Positions 6,184-13,985 are shown, counted from the stretch's first letter. The stretch: 16,426 bases of DNA from Parcubacteria group bacterium (GCA_016211955.1 JACRHX010000022.1:1-16426); one strand, 5' to 3'. A program made the numbers and translations. Notes: generated by a model from the sequence alone, not told the origin.

Positions 6184-7503
6184 TTATTTTACTTTGGTAA
6201 ATAATAATTTGATTGTTTTTACAATGATAAGGAGATCGAGAACGAGAGATCTATTTTTGATATAGAAGAGGTCGTACTGGAGTTTTTGATGGGCATCTTC
6301 AATAGAAGAGCCATAGCGGTAACTGATTTGTGCCCATCCTGTAACGCCCGGTTTTACAATGTGGCGTACTTCGTAGTAGGGAATTTGTTTTCTTAGAATT
6401 TTGATAAATTCAGGACGTTCTGGTCGTGGACCAACAAATGCAACATCTCCCTTAAGTATATTGATAAGTTGTGGGAGTTCATCGAGATGGGTAGCACGAA
6501 GGAGGGCACCGAAGGGGGTTGCGCGCACGTCTTTGGGGCTGGACCATTGTGGACCATCCTTTTCTGCGGTGATAGGCATCGTTCTAAATTTGTAGATAGA
6601 GAATCGCCTTTCATCTTTTCCTATTCTTGTTTGTGTATAGAAGATAGGGCCGCGTGAACTAAGTTTAATAATAAGTCCAATAAGAATCATGAAGGGAAAA
6701 AACGCAATAAGAAGGAGAGTTGCAAATCCATATGAAATAGGCAGTTTTATTATTTCATACACGCGTTGATTTCTTGTAATGTTGGTGAGAATCCAGAGAC
6801 GTTCTGTGTGCGCAACAGGTAATTTTTGCATGATAGCCTCGTAGGCGGCAGTGAGACCAAGCACCTCGACGCCATGCAAGACGTTTCGATAGACTTCGCG
6901 TATAAATTTGTCATCATCTCGTATACTTTCCGTAATAATAATAGCGCCAATATCGTGCTCTTCAATAAGACGTGAAAGCGATCGTGTTGTCTCCTCTGTT
7001 ATCTCCTTTATACGCAGGCGTATTTCATAGCCTAATTGTGGATTGTCGGTGATAAATGTAACGAGCTCATCCACCTCACTATCTTGACCTACCATAAGTA
7101 CCTTTTTCTCTGGTTTTTTAGTCCAGGTATTAAACATCCATCGCCACAGGGTTTCTGCGCTTGCGAAGATGACTACGAAAATGGCGAGATTTGTTTTCGG
7201 AGAAATTTTAAAATAGGGGACAAGATAAAAAAGAACTATTGCGATGAGGGAACCTGCGAAGATGGAGATAATAACTTGATTGATGAGTTCCAGTGTGTTT
7301 TTGAGATTTTTAAGGTCATAAAGGCCTGCAATATAAAAGATGCTGATCCAGATCGCGAAGATGATTGCAAAAGGACCAGCGTGTGCATGCCACAAATAGG
7401 TATTAATATGCCCATAGCGAAGAAAAAGTGTTGTAATGAGGCAGCCATAGAGAATGAGGATGTCACCGATAAGAACACAATATTGTTTAAGTGATATGTT
7501 CAT
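6184..7503 (-). CDS. Polyprenyl-phosphate sugar-1-phosphate transferase (priming enzyme)
   Basis: A 439-residue membrane enzyme that starts glycan assembly by moving a sugar-1-phosphate from a UDP-sugar onto undecaprenyl phosphate. The architecture is that of the WbaP/WcaJ-like large group: about four N-terminal membrane helices (10-120), a Rossmann-like central domain (132-225), one long hydrophobic segment (255-280) and the C-terminal bacterial sugar transferase domain. The catalytic domain shows SSRGPIFYTQTRIG (282-295), YKFRTM (304-309), the catalytic DE pair in HLDELPQL (D341, E342), VGPRPERPEF (357-366) and KPGVTGWAQI (384-393). The start ATG (7501-7503) overlaps the end of the upstream flippase by 17 bases, so translation is probably coupled; no Shine-Dalgarno is seen. 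Which sugar is transferred cannot be told. Confidence 0.94.
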   Translation of the reverse strand: MNISLKQYCVLIGDILILYGCLITTLFLRYGHINTYLWHAHAGPFAIIFAIWISIFYIAGLYDLKNLKNTLELINQVIISIFAGSLIAIVLFYLVPYFKISPKTNLAIFVVIFASAETLWRWMFNTWTKKPEKKVLMVGQDSEVDELVTFITDNPQLGYEIRLRIKEITEETTRSLSRLIEEHDIGAIIITESIRDDDKFIREVYRNVLHGVEVLGLTAAYEAIMQKLPVAHTERLWILTNITRNQRVYEIIKLPISYGFATLLLIAFFPFMILIGLIIKLSSRGPIFYTQTRIGKDERRFSIYKFRTMPITAEKDGPQWSSPKDVRATPFGALLRATHLDELPQLINILKGDVAFVGPRPERPEFIKILRKQIPYYEVRHIVKPGVTGWAQISYRYGSSIEDAHQKLQYDLFYIKNRSLVLDLLIIVKTIKLLFTKVK

Positions 7504-8728
7504 GTGAGTTGGTTATGTATTTGATGTATACAACGTAATACCCTATAAAATTTATTACCTGAGAGGTGACATTTGCGACCGCTGCCCCCTCAATACCAAG
7601 CTTGTCAATAAAAAGAAAGTTGAGCAAGAGGTTGACACTGGTGCCGATAATAAGAAATGGCACCATTTTGCTCTGATGATTGCGGACAAGAAGGGCGTAT
7701 CCTAGTATCGTAGAGATATAAACAAAAGGGACGCTCACTACAAGTATTTGAAATACACGTATGGAGGGTGTGTATGTATTGCCAAAAAGGAGAGGAATTA
7801 TGTGGGGCGCGATAAAAAATGAGACAACGCCGACTCCTATACTTACTACTACTTCTATCTGTAAAAAAGAACGTAGTGTTGTAATGAAATCCTTTTTTGA
7901 GGTGGAGGCACTATGAGAGAGAAGAGGGAGATAAGCTGTTGCAATAAGACCTGCGCCCACATAGAGAAGTTGTGTAAGTTTCATAGATGCCGCGTAGAGA
8001 CCGACGGAAATTGTATCGCGAAGTGTTCCAATAATAATTGTGTCGGCATAGAGAAGAATGGTGATGCATGCGGTTGCGATCCCGAGAGGAAGACTCTCGT
8101 GTATGACGCGTTGAAGCACAGTGCTGTCATGATAAAATTTTAGTGTGTGGTACCACGCACGTACATCAGGGAGTGTAATCAAAAGTCCCACAGATGATCC
8201 TAAGATATATGCACAGGCAAGGATGAATACAGAGGGAGAGAGAACGAGTCCGATAACACTGATTGCACAAGTGACGCTATTTACAATTGTTTGGTTCATG
8301 GCATCAATATCCATTCTGTTTTTTCCACGCGCAAAAGAAAGGTGGAAGTCGCGGAGGGTATCAACAATCGATGACGCACCAAGGATGATAAGAAGTTTCC
8401 TAACGAGCGAGGATGGAGTAAATAATGGTCCAATGAAAAAGAGAGCGAGAGCGCTTATAAAGAGTAGGCATATTTTTACGATAAAAAGGGCGGAGAGATA
8501 GTGTGGATTTTTCGATTCGCCTTTTGCAACCTCTCGCAGGAGAAGCATATCGAGCCCAAAATCATTTACAAGCATGAATGTGGCGGCAATACTGAGAGCA
8601 AGACTAAAAGAACCAAAAAGTTCAGTTCCTAGGGTGCGAGCAGCGATAATAACTACAACGCCTTTGATGAGACGGCTTATAATCTGACCTGTCACGAGCC
8701 ATTTAATATTGTTCCACACGATTTTCAT
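7487..8728 (-). CDS. Wzx-like lipid-linked oligosaccharide flippase
   Basis: A 413-residue polytopic membrane protein of the polysaccharide transporter branch of the MOP superfamily (Wzx-like), expected to turn undecaprenyl-linked oligosaccharides from the inner to the outer face of the membrane. It has around 12 hydrophobic segments over the whole length and the family-like N-terminus TGQIISRLIKGVVVIIAART (13-32), followed by LGTELFGSFSLA and NDFGLDMLLLREVAKGE. The C-terminal half keeps the paired-helix pattern seen in MviN/Wzx proteins. It is the first gene of the minus-strand set and overlaps the priming transferase by 17 bases. A predicted extended -10 element places the RNA start only about eight bases before the ATG, so the mRNA would be nearly leaderless. 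The substrate is the product of the neighbouring glycosyltransferases by inference. Confidence 0.88.
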   Translation of the reverse strand: MKIVWNNIKWLVTGQIISRLIKGVVVIIAARTLGTELFGSFSLALSIAATFMLVNDFGLDMLLLREVAKGESKNPHYLSALFIVKICLLFISALALFFIGPLFTPSSLVRKLLIILGASSIVDTLRDFHLSFARGKNRMDIDAMNQTIVNSVTCAISVIGLVLSPSVFILACAYILGSSVGLLITLPDVRAWYHTLKFYHDSTVLQRVIHESLPLGIATACITILLYADTIIIGTLRDTISVGLYAASMKLTQLLYVGAGLIATAYLPLLSHSASTSKKDFITTLRSFLQIEVVVSIGVGVVSFFIAPHIIPLLFGNTYTPSIRVFQILVVSVPFVYISTILGYALLVRNHQSKMVPFLIIGTSVNLLLNFLFIDKLGIEGAAVANVTSQVINFIGYYVVYIKYITNSHEHIT

Positions 8729-8742
8729 GGTAGATTGATATT

Positions 8743-8751
8743 ATTGTAGCA
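8743..8751 (-). promoter_or_regulatory. Extended -10 promoter element for the flippase operon
   Basis: On the minus strand the bases read TGCTACAAT: a TG one base upstream of TACAAT, which matches the sigma70 -10 box at five of six positions. No good -35 is seen, as is usual for extended -10 promoters. The start of RNA would fall near 8736, leaving about eight bases before the ATG at 8728. It lies just beside the plus-strand promoter for the MgtC gene. Confidence 0.5.
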
Positions 8752-8762
8752 TTTCTTAGTTT

Positions 8763-8771
8763 TGGTATAAT
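8763..8771 (+). promoter_or_regulatory. Extended -10 promoter element for the MgtC operon
   Basis: TGGTATAAT is a perfect TATAAT (8766-8771) with an extended TG. A weak -35 (TTGTAG, 8744-8749) sits 16 bases upstream and overlaps the divergent minus-strand -10. The predicted RNA start near 8778 is directly at the edge of palindromic repeat R6, so that repeat would form most of the 5' leader. Confidence 0.65.
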
Positions 8772-8780
8772 AAGTTTAAA

Positions 8781-8858
8781 AGCTAACCGCTAATAGACTA
8801 CGGACTACAGCTTCCTTTGGTATAGGTTGCGATAAGCAGTAGTCAATAAGCTGTTTGC
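8781..8858 (+). repeat. Palindromic repeat, copy R6, in the MgtC leader
   Basis: A full copy starting AGCTAACCGCTAATAGACTAC and ending GTAGTCAATAAGCTGTTTGC on the right side, six bases before ATG 8865. The terminal AGCT/AGCT and the GACTAC/GTAGTC words are kept while the inner part has changed. There is no co-directional gene upstream, so the copy belongs to the start of the MgtC gene, not to the end of another gene. Confidence 0.85.
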
Positions 8859-8864
8859 AAGTTT

Positions 8865-9368
8865 ATGCAGGATTTTTTGAGTAATACATCTTTGGTTTTA
8901 GGAAATGTTTCGTTGGAGTCATTTTATCAGCTTCTCCTTGCTGCGCTTTTAGGAGGCATGCTTGGAGCTGAACGAGAGCTTGTGCATAAGCCTGCAGGGG
9001 TACGGACGTATTCTTTGGTGGGGATGGGTGCTGCACTTTTCACTATTCTTTCTGTAGATGGGTTCAAGGGTGTTGTTGGTGGAGTAGTAGATCCAACACG
9101 TATTGCTGCACAGGTGGTGGTAGGGGTTGGTTTTCTTGGAGCAGGAATGATCTATTCTCGAGGAGATAAGGTACAAGGAATCACCACAGCCGCAGGCATT
9201 TGGGTAGCGGCAGCAATAGGGATGACGATTGGTCTTAAACTTTATGCCCTTGGACTTTTTGCGGCAATACTTTCTCTCATTATTCTTATTGTATTTTGGG
9301 TGATTGAGGAGCGTGTTATTAAATCAAGAAAGTCATGGCGTCACCATACCCACTATAACGATGTATAA
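8865..9368 (+). CDS. MgtC/SapB family inner-membrane protein
   Basis: A 167-residue membrane protein made of the MgtC/SapB domain. Family marks are LLGGMLGAERE (28-38), KPAGVRTYSLVGMGAALFT (42-60), VGVGFLGAGMI (86-96) and GITTAAGIWVAAAIGM (105-120), with four to five hydrophobic segments. In enteric pathogens MgtC affects growth in low magnesium and inhibits the F-type ATP synthase; many relatives have unknown roles, and it lacks the C-terminal ACT-like soluble domain of Salmonella MgtC. The start ATG follows repeat R6 with no Shine-Dalgarno. The gene lies downstream of an extended -10 promoter and its last eight bases overlap the amino-acid permease, implying a shared mRNA. Confidence 0.92.
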   Translation: MQDFLSNTSLVLGNVSLESFYQLLLAALLGGMLGAERELVHKPAGVRTYSLVGMGAALFTILSVDGFKGVVGGVVDPTRIAAQVVVGVGFLGAGMIYSRGDKVQGITTAAGIWVAAAIGMTIGLKLYALGLFAAILSLIILIVFWVIEERVIKSRKSWRHHTHYNDV

Positions 9369-10494
9369 GAATTATCTTGTAGCAAGCACATTACTTCTCG
9401 GGACGATCATTGGGGCAGGTATTTTTACCTTGCCTCAAGTGTTTTTTAAGACAGGGCTGCTTATTGGTCTTTTGTATCTTTCTGTTTTTGGGATTTTGAC
9501 CGCATACATCCATTTGATGTATGCGGAAGTTATCTTACGTACTAAGGGGGAGCATGAGCTTGCCGGATATACCGAGCATTATCTTGGCGCATCAATAGGA
9601 AGAGTTGTGAAGGTTACGCAAGTGCTTGGGAATGCGGGGACGCTTATTGCGTATCAGATCTTTGGTTCCGAATTTCTTCGTCTTATTATTCCCGTACTTC
9701 CTCAATATTCGGAGTCGGTACTGTTTTGGGCGTTGGGGGGTGTTGGGGTGGTGTTTGGTGTGAGTGTTATTGCAAAGGGGGAAATTTTTACGAACGGATT
9801 TATGTTTCTTATTGTGATAGCAATGCTTGTTATGGGGTTGCCCTATCTCGGTACGCTTACGTGGCAGAAGGAGATCGCAGAACCATTTTTGCCATATGGG
9901 GTGGTTCTTTATGCGCTCATTGGACAGCAGGCGGTGAGAGAAGTCATCTCATATCTTCGGAAGAAAAAAACACCGGTTCGCCCAATAGCCTTTATATTTG
10001 CATCTTTTTTTTCGGTTTTGTTCTGTGCAATATTTGTACTCGCTACGATTCTTCTCTACCGTGGCGCGGAGCCCTCTCTTAGTGTATTTGGTCCTCTCGT
10101 TTCCTACCTTCCTATTATCGGGCTTCTTGGTGGACTTTTGGGGTTTGCAAACATGCTTGATTCTGCTTGGACGATGGGAACCTACTTCAAAGGCGTTCTC
10201 ATAAATGACTTAAAACTTCATAAATTAATTGCAATTTTTTTGGTGCTTATCGTTCCACTCTTTGGAAGCATCTTTTTGCAAGGAAAACTGTTGTGGCTTT
10301 TGGAAATACTCGGAGGAGTTTTTATTGGTTTTGAGGTTCTTATTATTCTTTTTCTTTGGAAAAGAGCAAGAGAAGTATCTGGGGAGGAGGGGGGCATCCC
10401 CGATTTTTCCTTATCATTTTCTCCTTTGTTTTTTTGGATTATTGTGATATTTTTTGCAACTGGTTTTATATATAAATTGATACATATAATATGA
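9361..10494 (+). CDS. Amino-acid permease (APC superfamily, aromatic amino-acid/HAAAP-like)
   Basis: A 377-residue secondary transporter with about eleven membrane segments, predicted to import an amino acid with a proton or sodium. The first helix contains GTIIGAGIFTLP (14-25), the unwound substrate-binding GxGIF-type motif of APC-fold carriers. The remaining helices resemble the tryptophan/tyrosine permease branch, though the substrate is not certain. I chose ATG 9361 rather than the upstream ATG 9304: it begins the protein just before the first helix and overlaps the MgtC stop by eight bases, whereas 9304 adds 19 residues copied from MgtC's reading region in another frame. The stop overlaps the next start as ATGA, a classic coupling signal. 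An importer fits an organism that scavenges amino acids. Confidence 0.85.
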   Translation: MYKNYLVASTLLLGTIIGAGIFTLPQVFFKTGLLIGLLYLSVFGILTAYIHLMYAEVILRTKGEHELAGYTEHYLGASIGRVVKVTQVLGNAGTLIAYQIFGSEFLRLIIPVLPQYSESVLFWALGGVGVVFGVSVIAKGEIFTNGFMFLIVIAMLVMGLPYLGTLTWQKEIAEPFLPYGVVLYALIGQQAVREVISYLRKKKTPVRPIAFIFASFFSVLFCAIFVLATILLYRGAEPSLSVFGPLVSYLPIIGLLGGLLGFANMLDSAWTMGTYFKGVLINDLKLHKLIAIFLVLIVPLFGSIFLQGKLLWLLEILGGVFIGFEVLIILFLWKRAREVSGEEGGIPDFSLSFSPLFFWIIVIFFATGFIYKLIHII

Positions 10495-11771
10495 TGAGTA
10501 TTTTTTCCCGTCGACGTTTGGAAGAATCATTGTTTTACGTCCTTCTTGTGTTTATCCCTTTTGGGATTAAGAAAGTAGAGGCAATTTTTGTATATCCGTG
10601 GGGGAGTAAGCCTATTTTTCTCTACATGATTGATATTGCGATTCTTTTTCTTTTTCTTTTTTGGTATTTGCGAAAGGGGTGGCGCGATATAGTGTTTTCA
10701 TCAAGTACAAAGGCACTTCTTCTTTTTAGCAGTAGTGCAATTCTATCTTTAGTATTTGCCTTCCATAGGGGTCTTGGAGCATATACATTATTACATCTTT
10801 TATATGGTGTATTTCTTTTTTTCTACCTTTCCACACACCCGTTTTTGAAACAAGAAGTTGCGTTTCGTGCGATTCTTGTTGGTGTTGCGCTTCAGACCAT
10901 CGTTGGTCTTTTACAATTTCAGGCACAGAAGAGTATTGGTATTTCGTATCTGGGAGAGACGTTTTTTGGCGCACATATCCCTGGTACCGCGACATTTTAT
11001 TTTGGGGCTGAAAAATTAGTGCGTGTACCGGGAACATTTTTGCATCCCAACATATTGGGCGCGTTTCTTCTTATGGGTTCGCTTCTCACTCTTTATTTTT
11101 TCTTGAGGGGTAAAAAGATTTTTTCTTTTTTTGGGTGGTCGTTTTTGTATTATAGTATCAATCTTCTCTTATTGCTTACCTTTTCTCGATCGAGTATTAC
11201 TACGGTATCACTCCTTACGCTTATATATTGCGCTGTTTCTTATAGAACATATCACGCAAAGATACTTCGAGTATTTTTAATATGGTTTTTTGTTCTCCTT
11301 ACGCTTTGGAGTATGTTTGGCAATGTGCTTAAGGCGCGTTTTGAAAACTCTTTTAATGAGCTCTCCTATAAACATCGTGTTATTTATAATGAGATAGGAG
11401 TGCGAGTTATTAAGGAACATCCATTATTTGGGGTGGGGATTGGAAATTTTACAGACTATGCGTTTAGAGAAAAATTGTATCAGGCGCGCCAACTTTCTTT
11501 TTCTTTTTTATATCAACCCATACACAATCTTTATCTTCTTATTACTGCAGAGATAGGGGTGCTAGGATTTCTTGCCTTCTTCATTTTCCTTATTCTTTTG
11601 TTTAAAACGCGCATGTACGAAGTTTTTATTGATGAAAGAGTATTGGTTCTTTCTTGTATAATGGGAGGATTTTTGATTCTTGGTCTCGCTGATCATTATT
11701 TTTGGGATCTTGAACAGGGGATTGTGATGTTCTGGCTAATAGTAGGGCTGTTTAATTATAAGGAAAATTAG
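10491..11771 (+). CDS. O-antigen ligase / polymerase family membrane protein (Wzy_C)
   Basis: A 426-residue membrane protein with roughly ten to twelve helices and the Wzy_C domain shared by O-antigen ligases (WaaL) and some polymerases, acting on undecaprenyl-linked glycan at the outer face of the membrane. Conserved stretches are GTFLHPNILGAFLL (181-194), LLLTFSRSS (227-235), IKEHPLFGVGIGNF (307-320) at the end of a large outer loop, and QPIHNLYLLITAEIGVLGF (342-360), whose His345 corresponds to the conserved ligase histidine. It starts four bases inside the permease gene (ATGA), so translation is coupled. It is separated from the flippase and priming enzyme by the MgtC/permease pair but is the best candidate for the polymerising or ligating step of the locus. 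A ligase and a polymerase cannot be told apart here. Confidence 0.88.
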   Translation: MMSIFSRRRLEESLFYVLLVFIPFGIKKVEAIFVYPWGSKPIFLYMIDIAILFLFLFWYLRKGWRDIVFSSSTKALLLFSSSAILSLVFAFHRGLGAYTLLHLLYGVFLFFYLSTHPFLKQEVAFRAILVGVALQTIVGLLQFQAQKSIGISYLGETFFGAHIPGTATFYFGAEKLVRVPGTFLHPNILGAFLLMGSLLTLYFFLRGKKIFSFFGWSFLYYSINLLLLLTFSRSSITTVSLLTLIYCAVSYRTYHAKILRVFLIWFFVLLTLWSMFGNVLKARFENSFNELSYKHRVIYNEIGVRVIKEHPLFGVGIGNFTDYAFREKLYQARQLSFSFLYQPIHNLYLLITAEIGVLGFLAFFIFLILLFKTRMYEVFIDERVLVLSCIMGGFLILGLADHYFWDLEQGIVMFWLIVGLFNYKEN

Positions 11772-11789
11772 TTTTTGTTTGTGTCAAGA

Positions 11790-11820
11790 TTTACTTTGCA
11801 CGTAGCGTAGATACTATTAT
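11790..11820 (+). promoter_or_regulatory. Possible promoter of the prkA module
   Basis: Between the ligase stop and prkA the AT-rich stretch holds TTTACT (11790-11795), 16 bases, then TACTAT (11812-11817), which overlaps TATTAT (11815-11820). Each box matches the sigma70 consensus only partly, so this is a weak prediction. Confidence 0.3.
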
Positions 11821-11838
11821 AGATAGTACTTTGTCATG

Positions 11839-11863
11839 CCAGAGGCAGATCCGCCTTTGGCGG
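11839..11863 (+). repeat. Two mutually exclusive hairpins in the prkA leader
   Basis: CCAGAGGC (11839-11846) can pair with GCCTTTGG (11853-11860) with one G-T pair, or alternatively CCGCC (11851-11855) with GGCGG (11859-11863) around a TTT loop. The two forms share bases and exclude one another. They end just before the A-rich tract and the AGGAGGGG Shine-Dalgarno of prkA. No T run follows, so this is not an intrinsic terminator. It may be a small dispersed repeat. Confidence 0.6.
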
Positions 11864-11868
11864 AAAAA

Positions 11869-11876
11869 AGGAGGGG
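11869..11876 (+). promoter_or_regulatory. Ribosome binding site fixing the prkA start
   Basis: AGGAGGGG lies seven bases before ATG 11884. The upstream in-frame ATG 11836 has no such sequence and would encode 16 extra residues from the hairpin repeat, so 11884 is preferred. Confidence 0.8.
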
Positions 11877-11883
11877 AAGCGTC

Positions 11884-13950
11884 ATGGAAGGTTTTGATGA
11901 ATTTATTGAACGTGACAAGGAGCGCAAGCGTAAGCAGAGAGCAGAGCATAGAGAGATTACATTGCGTGAATATCTTAAACTTGTCGCGGAAGATCCCGCC
12001 ATCGCGCAGGGTTCTCCAGCGCGTATTCATGAAATTATTATGGATGCAGGAGTTGTAGAGCTTCCTGAGAATGAACGCGTTGATGGTATCGAGGTAAGTT
12101 ACCTTTTGTTTGATGGAGAACTTTTTGGTATCAGAAAGACGATTTACGAAATTGTGCGTCATTTTATTGTTGGTGCAAGTCGAGGTTCAACGTCTAAACA
12201 GATTCTTGCGCTTATTGGTCCGCCCGCAAGTGGAAAGTCTACTATTGTACGTATTCTGAAACAGGCGCTCGAGCACTATAGCAGGCGTCCTTTGTTTATG
12301 GTCAAGGGGTGTCCAAGGCACGAAGAACCACTTCATCTTTTGCCACGATATACGCGTGATGAGATTGCCCTGCAAAAAGAAGAGTGTCCTGAATATCCAA
12401 CGTGTATGGGTAAGCATTTTCATCTTGGTATTAAGATCAAGGGGGACCTTTGCCCCCCCTGTCGAAATCTTCTGAATGAATTCAAGGATAGTGAAACAGG
12501 GGAGGTGCGCTGGTGGGATATCCCCGTTGAGACGTTTTCATTTTCTGCTCGTGCGCGCAGGGGCATCGGTTCATTCGAGCCTTCTGATGAGAAGTCGTCT
12601 GACATCACAGCGCTTACAGGCAAGGAGAACATTAACGTTACGGCGCGTTTTGGGTATGATCATCCGCACTCGTATGAGTTGAGTGGAGAGATTCCTGCTT
12701 CTGAGCGTGGTATTTGTGAAGGGCGAGAAATTTTTTCATGTCAACCAGATATTCTCGAGGTATTTATTAGCCTTGCAGAAGAAGAGGAAATTAAGATAAC
12801 GGGATCTACCTTTCCGCACATTTCTGTTGATGTGGTGGTTGTTGGTCACGCCAATCCCACTGTCTTTAAGGAGTTCAATGCAAACAAGAAATATGAAGGA
12901 CTTCACAATCGGTTTTACATTGTTGATGTTCCCTATCCTCTTCGCGTAAAAGATGAGGTGCGTGTCTATCGAAAACTCATTGAACGAAACAGCGACTTTG
13001 TGAAGTTGAGAAAATGTCATATTGCTCCTGGCACACTCGAGCTTGCTGCTATGTTTGCGGTTGCTACGCGGCTTGTACAGTCGAAGGTGGTTGATACCAT
13101 GACAAAGATTAAGGTGTATAATGGTGATCGCGCGCTTACTGAACTTGAGTTGAAGGATAAGCAGCCTATTGATATACGACAATTGCGTGAAGAAGGACAA
13201 AGCGCCTCTGATCGTGCAAAACGAGAAGGGATGTTTGGGGTAAGCTCTCGTGACGTGCTTGCGGCTTTGAATACCGCGCTTGCAGAACAGGCAGGAAGAA
13301 ATGGTTGCCTTACACCATTGCGTGCTATTAAGGCGCTTCGCGAGGTGTTTAATCATCGTATGGGTATCAGTCCAGAAGACACTGAACGCTTCAAGATTCT
13401 TCTCTCGGTTGGAGAAGGTGGAACGGTAATGCAGGAATATAAGGACTATGTTGTAAAGAATGTTAGCAAGGCGTTTCTTCATGCATACGATGATCTCAAA
13501 AAGGAACTTTTTTGGCAGTATGTGCGAGAGATTGAACTCGAGAGAAGCCAGAAGAGGAAATTTGTGCGTGGACAGACTCTGAACGTTCAGAGGGATGAAC
13601 TTACGGGTAAACCAAAAGAACCGGACACCAAACTTATTCGTTCTGTTGATCAACATATGGGGATTTCGGAGAACGAAGCAGCGGTGTTTCACGGAGAAAT
13701 TCTTGAGTACAAGGCGAGTGATCCTGATTTCGGTCCGGACTCATATACGCCTCTTATGTTTGGAATTGAGAAAAAGCTTCTTGCTGATTGCAGCCAGATG
13801 CTTACTGTGGTACTTGCGACGGATAAGCCAAAGGGCGAAGAAGAAAAGAAACGTACGGATGATTTACTGAAAGCTCTTGAAGAGAGTGGGCATTGTCCCA
13901 CATGCGCCAAGGAATCGGTCGAAAAAGCTCGTGAATTTATTAAGCGATAA
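11884..13950 (+). CDS. prkA: PrkA family AAA+ protein / serine kinase
   Basis: A 688-residue homologue of PrkA (YeaG), a cytoplasmic AAA+ protein reported to act as a Ser/Thr kinase or protease and linked to stress, stationary phase and nitrogen-starvation responses. The order of parts is: N-terminal helical region (1-105), Walker A GPPASGKS (112-119), a Bacillus-type region with CPRHEEPLHLLP (143-154), a cysteine group (C168, C174, C190, C193) that could bind zinc, the conserved GIGSFEPSDEKSSDITALTG (227-246), and the GHANPTVFKEF sensor-like stretch (321-331). The PrkA C-terminal domain covers about 380-660. A second CPTC (671-674) lies near the C-terminus. It leads the PrkA-DUF444-SpoVR set and is followed by a terminator. 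Confidence 0.93.
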   Translation: MEGFDEFIERDKERKRKQRAEHREITLREYLKLVAEDPAIAQGSPARIHEIIMDAGVVELPENERVDGIEVSYLLFDGELFGIRKTIYEIVRHFIVGASRGSTSKQILALIGPPASGKSTIVRILKQALEHYSRRPLFMVKGCPRHEEPLHLLPRYTRDEIALQKEECPEYPTCMGKHFHLGIKIKGDLCPPCRNLLNEFKDSETGEVRWWDIPVETFSFSARARRGIGSFEPSDEKSSDITALTGKENINVTARFGYDHPHSYELSGEIPASERGICEGREIFSCQPDILEVFISLAEEEEIKITGSTFPHISVDVVVVGHANPTVFKEFNANKKYEGLHNRFYIVDVPYPLRVKDEVRVYRKLIERNSDFVKLRKCHIAPGTLELAAMFAVATRLVQSKVVDTMTKIKVYNGDRALTELELKDKQPIDIRQLREEGQSASDRAKREGMFGVSSRDVLAALNTALAEQAGRNGCLTPLRAIKALREVFNHRMGISPEDTERFKILLSVGEGGTVMQEYKDYVVKNVSKAFLHAYDDLKKELFWQYVREIELERSQKRKFVRGQTLNVQRDELTGKPKEPDTKLIRSVDQHMGISENEAAVFHGEILEYKASDPDFGPDSYTPLMFGIEKKLLADCSQMLTVVLATDKPKGEEEKKRTDDLLKALEESGHCPTCAKESVEKAREFIKR

Positions 13951-13958
13951 GTCTCATG

Positions 13959-13985
13959 CCTCGTCAATTTTGACGGGGTTTTTTT
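13959..13985 (+). terminator. Intrinsic terminator between prkA and the DUF444 gene
   Basis: CCTCGTCA (13959-13966) pairs with TGACGGGG (13971-13978) over eight bases with one G-T pair and an ATTT loop, followed at once by seven T. This is a textbook Rho-independent terminator on the plus strand only. It lies eight bases past the prkA stop. Confidence 0.85.

Noticed and set aside
9304..9360. Upstream ATG for the permease
   Set aside because: The extra 19 residues are an out-of-frame reading of the MgtC tail; ATG 9361 gives the normal start before the first helix.
12736..13692. A 318-codon open frame on the minus strand inside prkA
   Set aside because: It is fully antisense to a well-conserved PrkA frame, shows no recognisable domain and no start signals; it is a shadow of codon bias.
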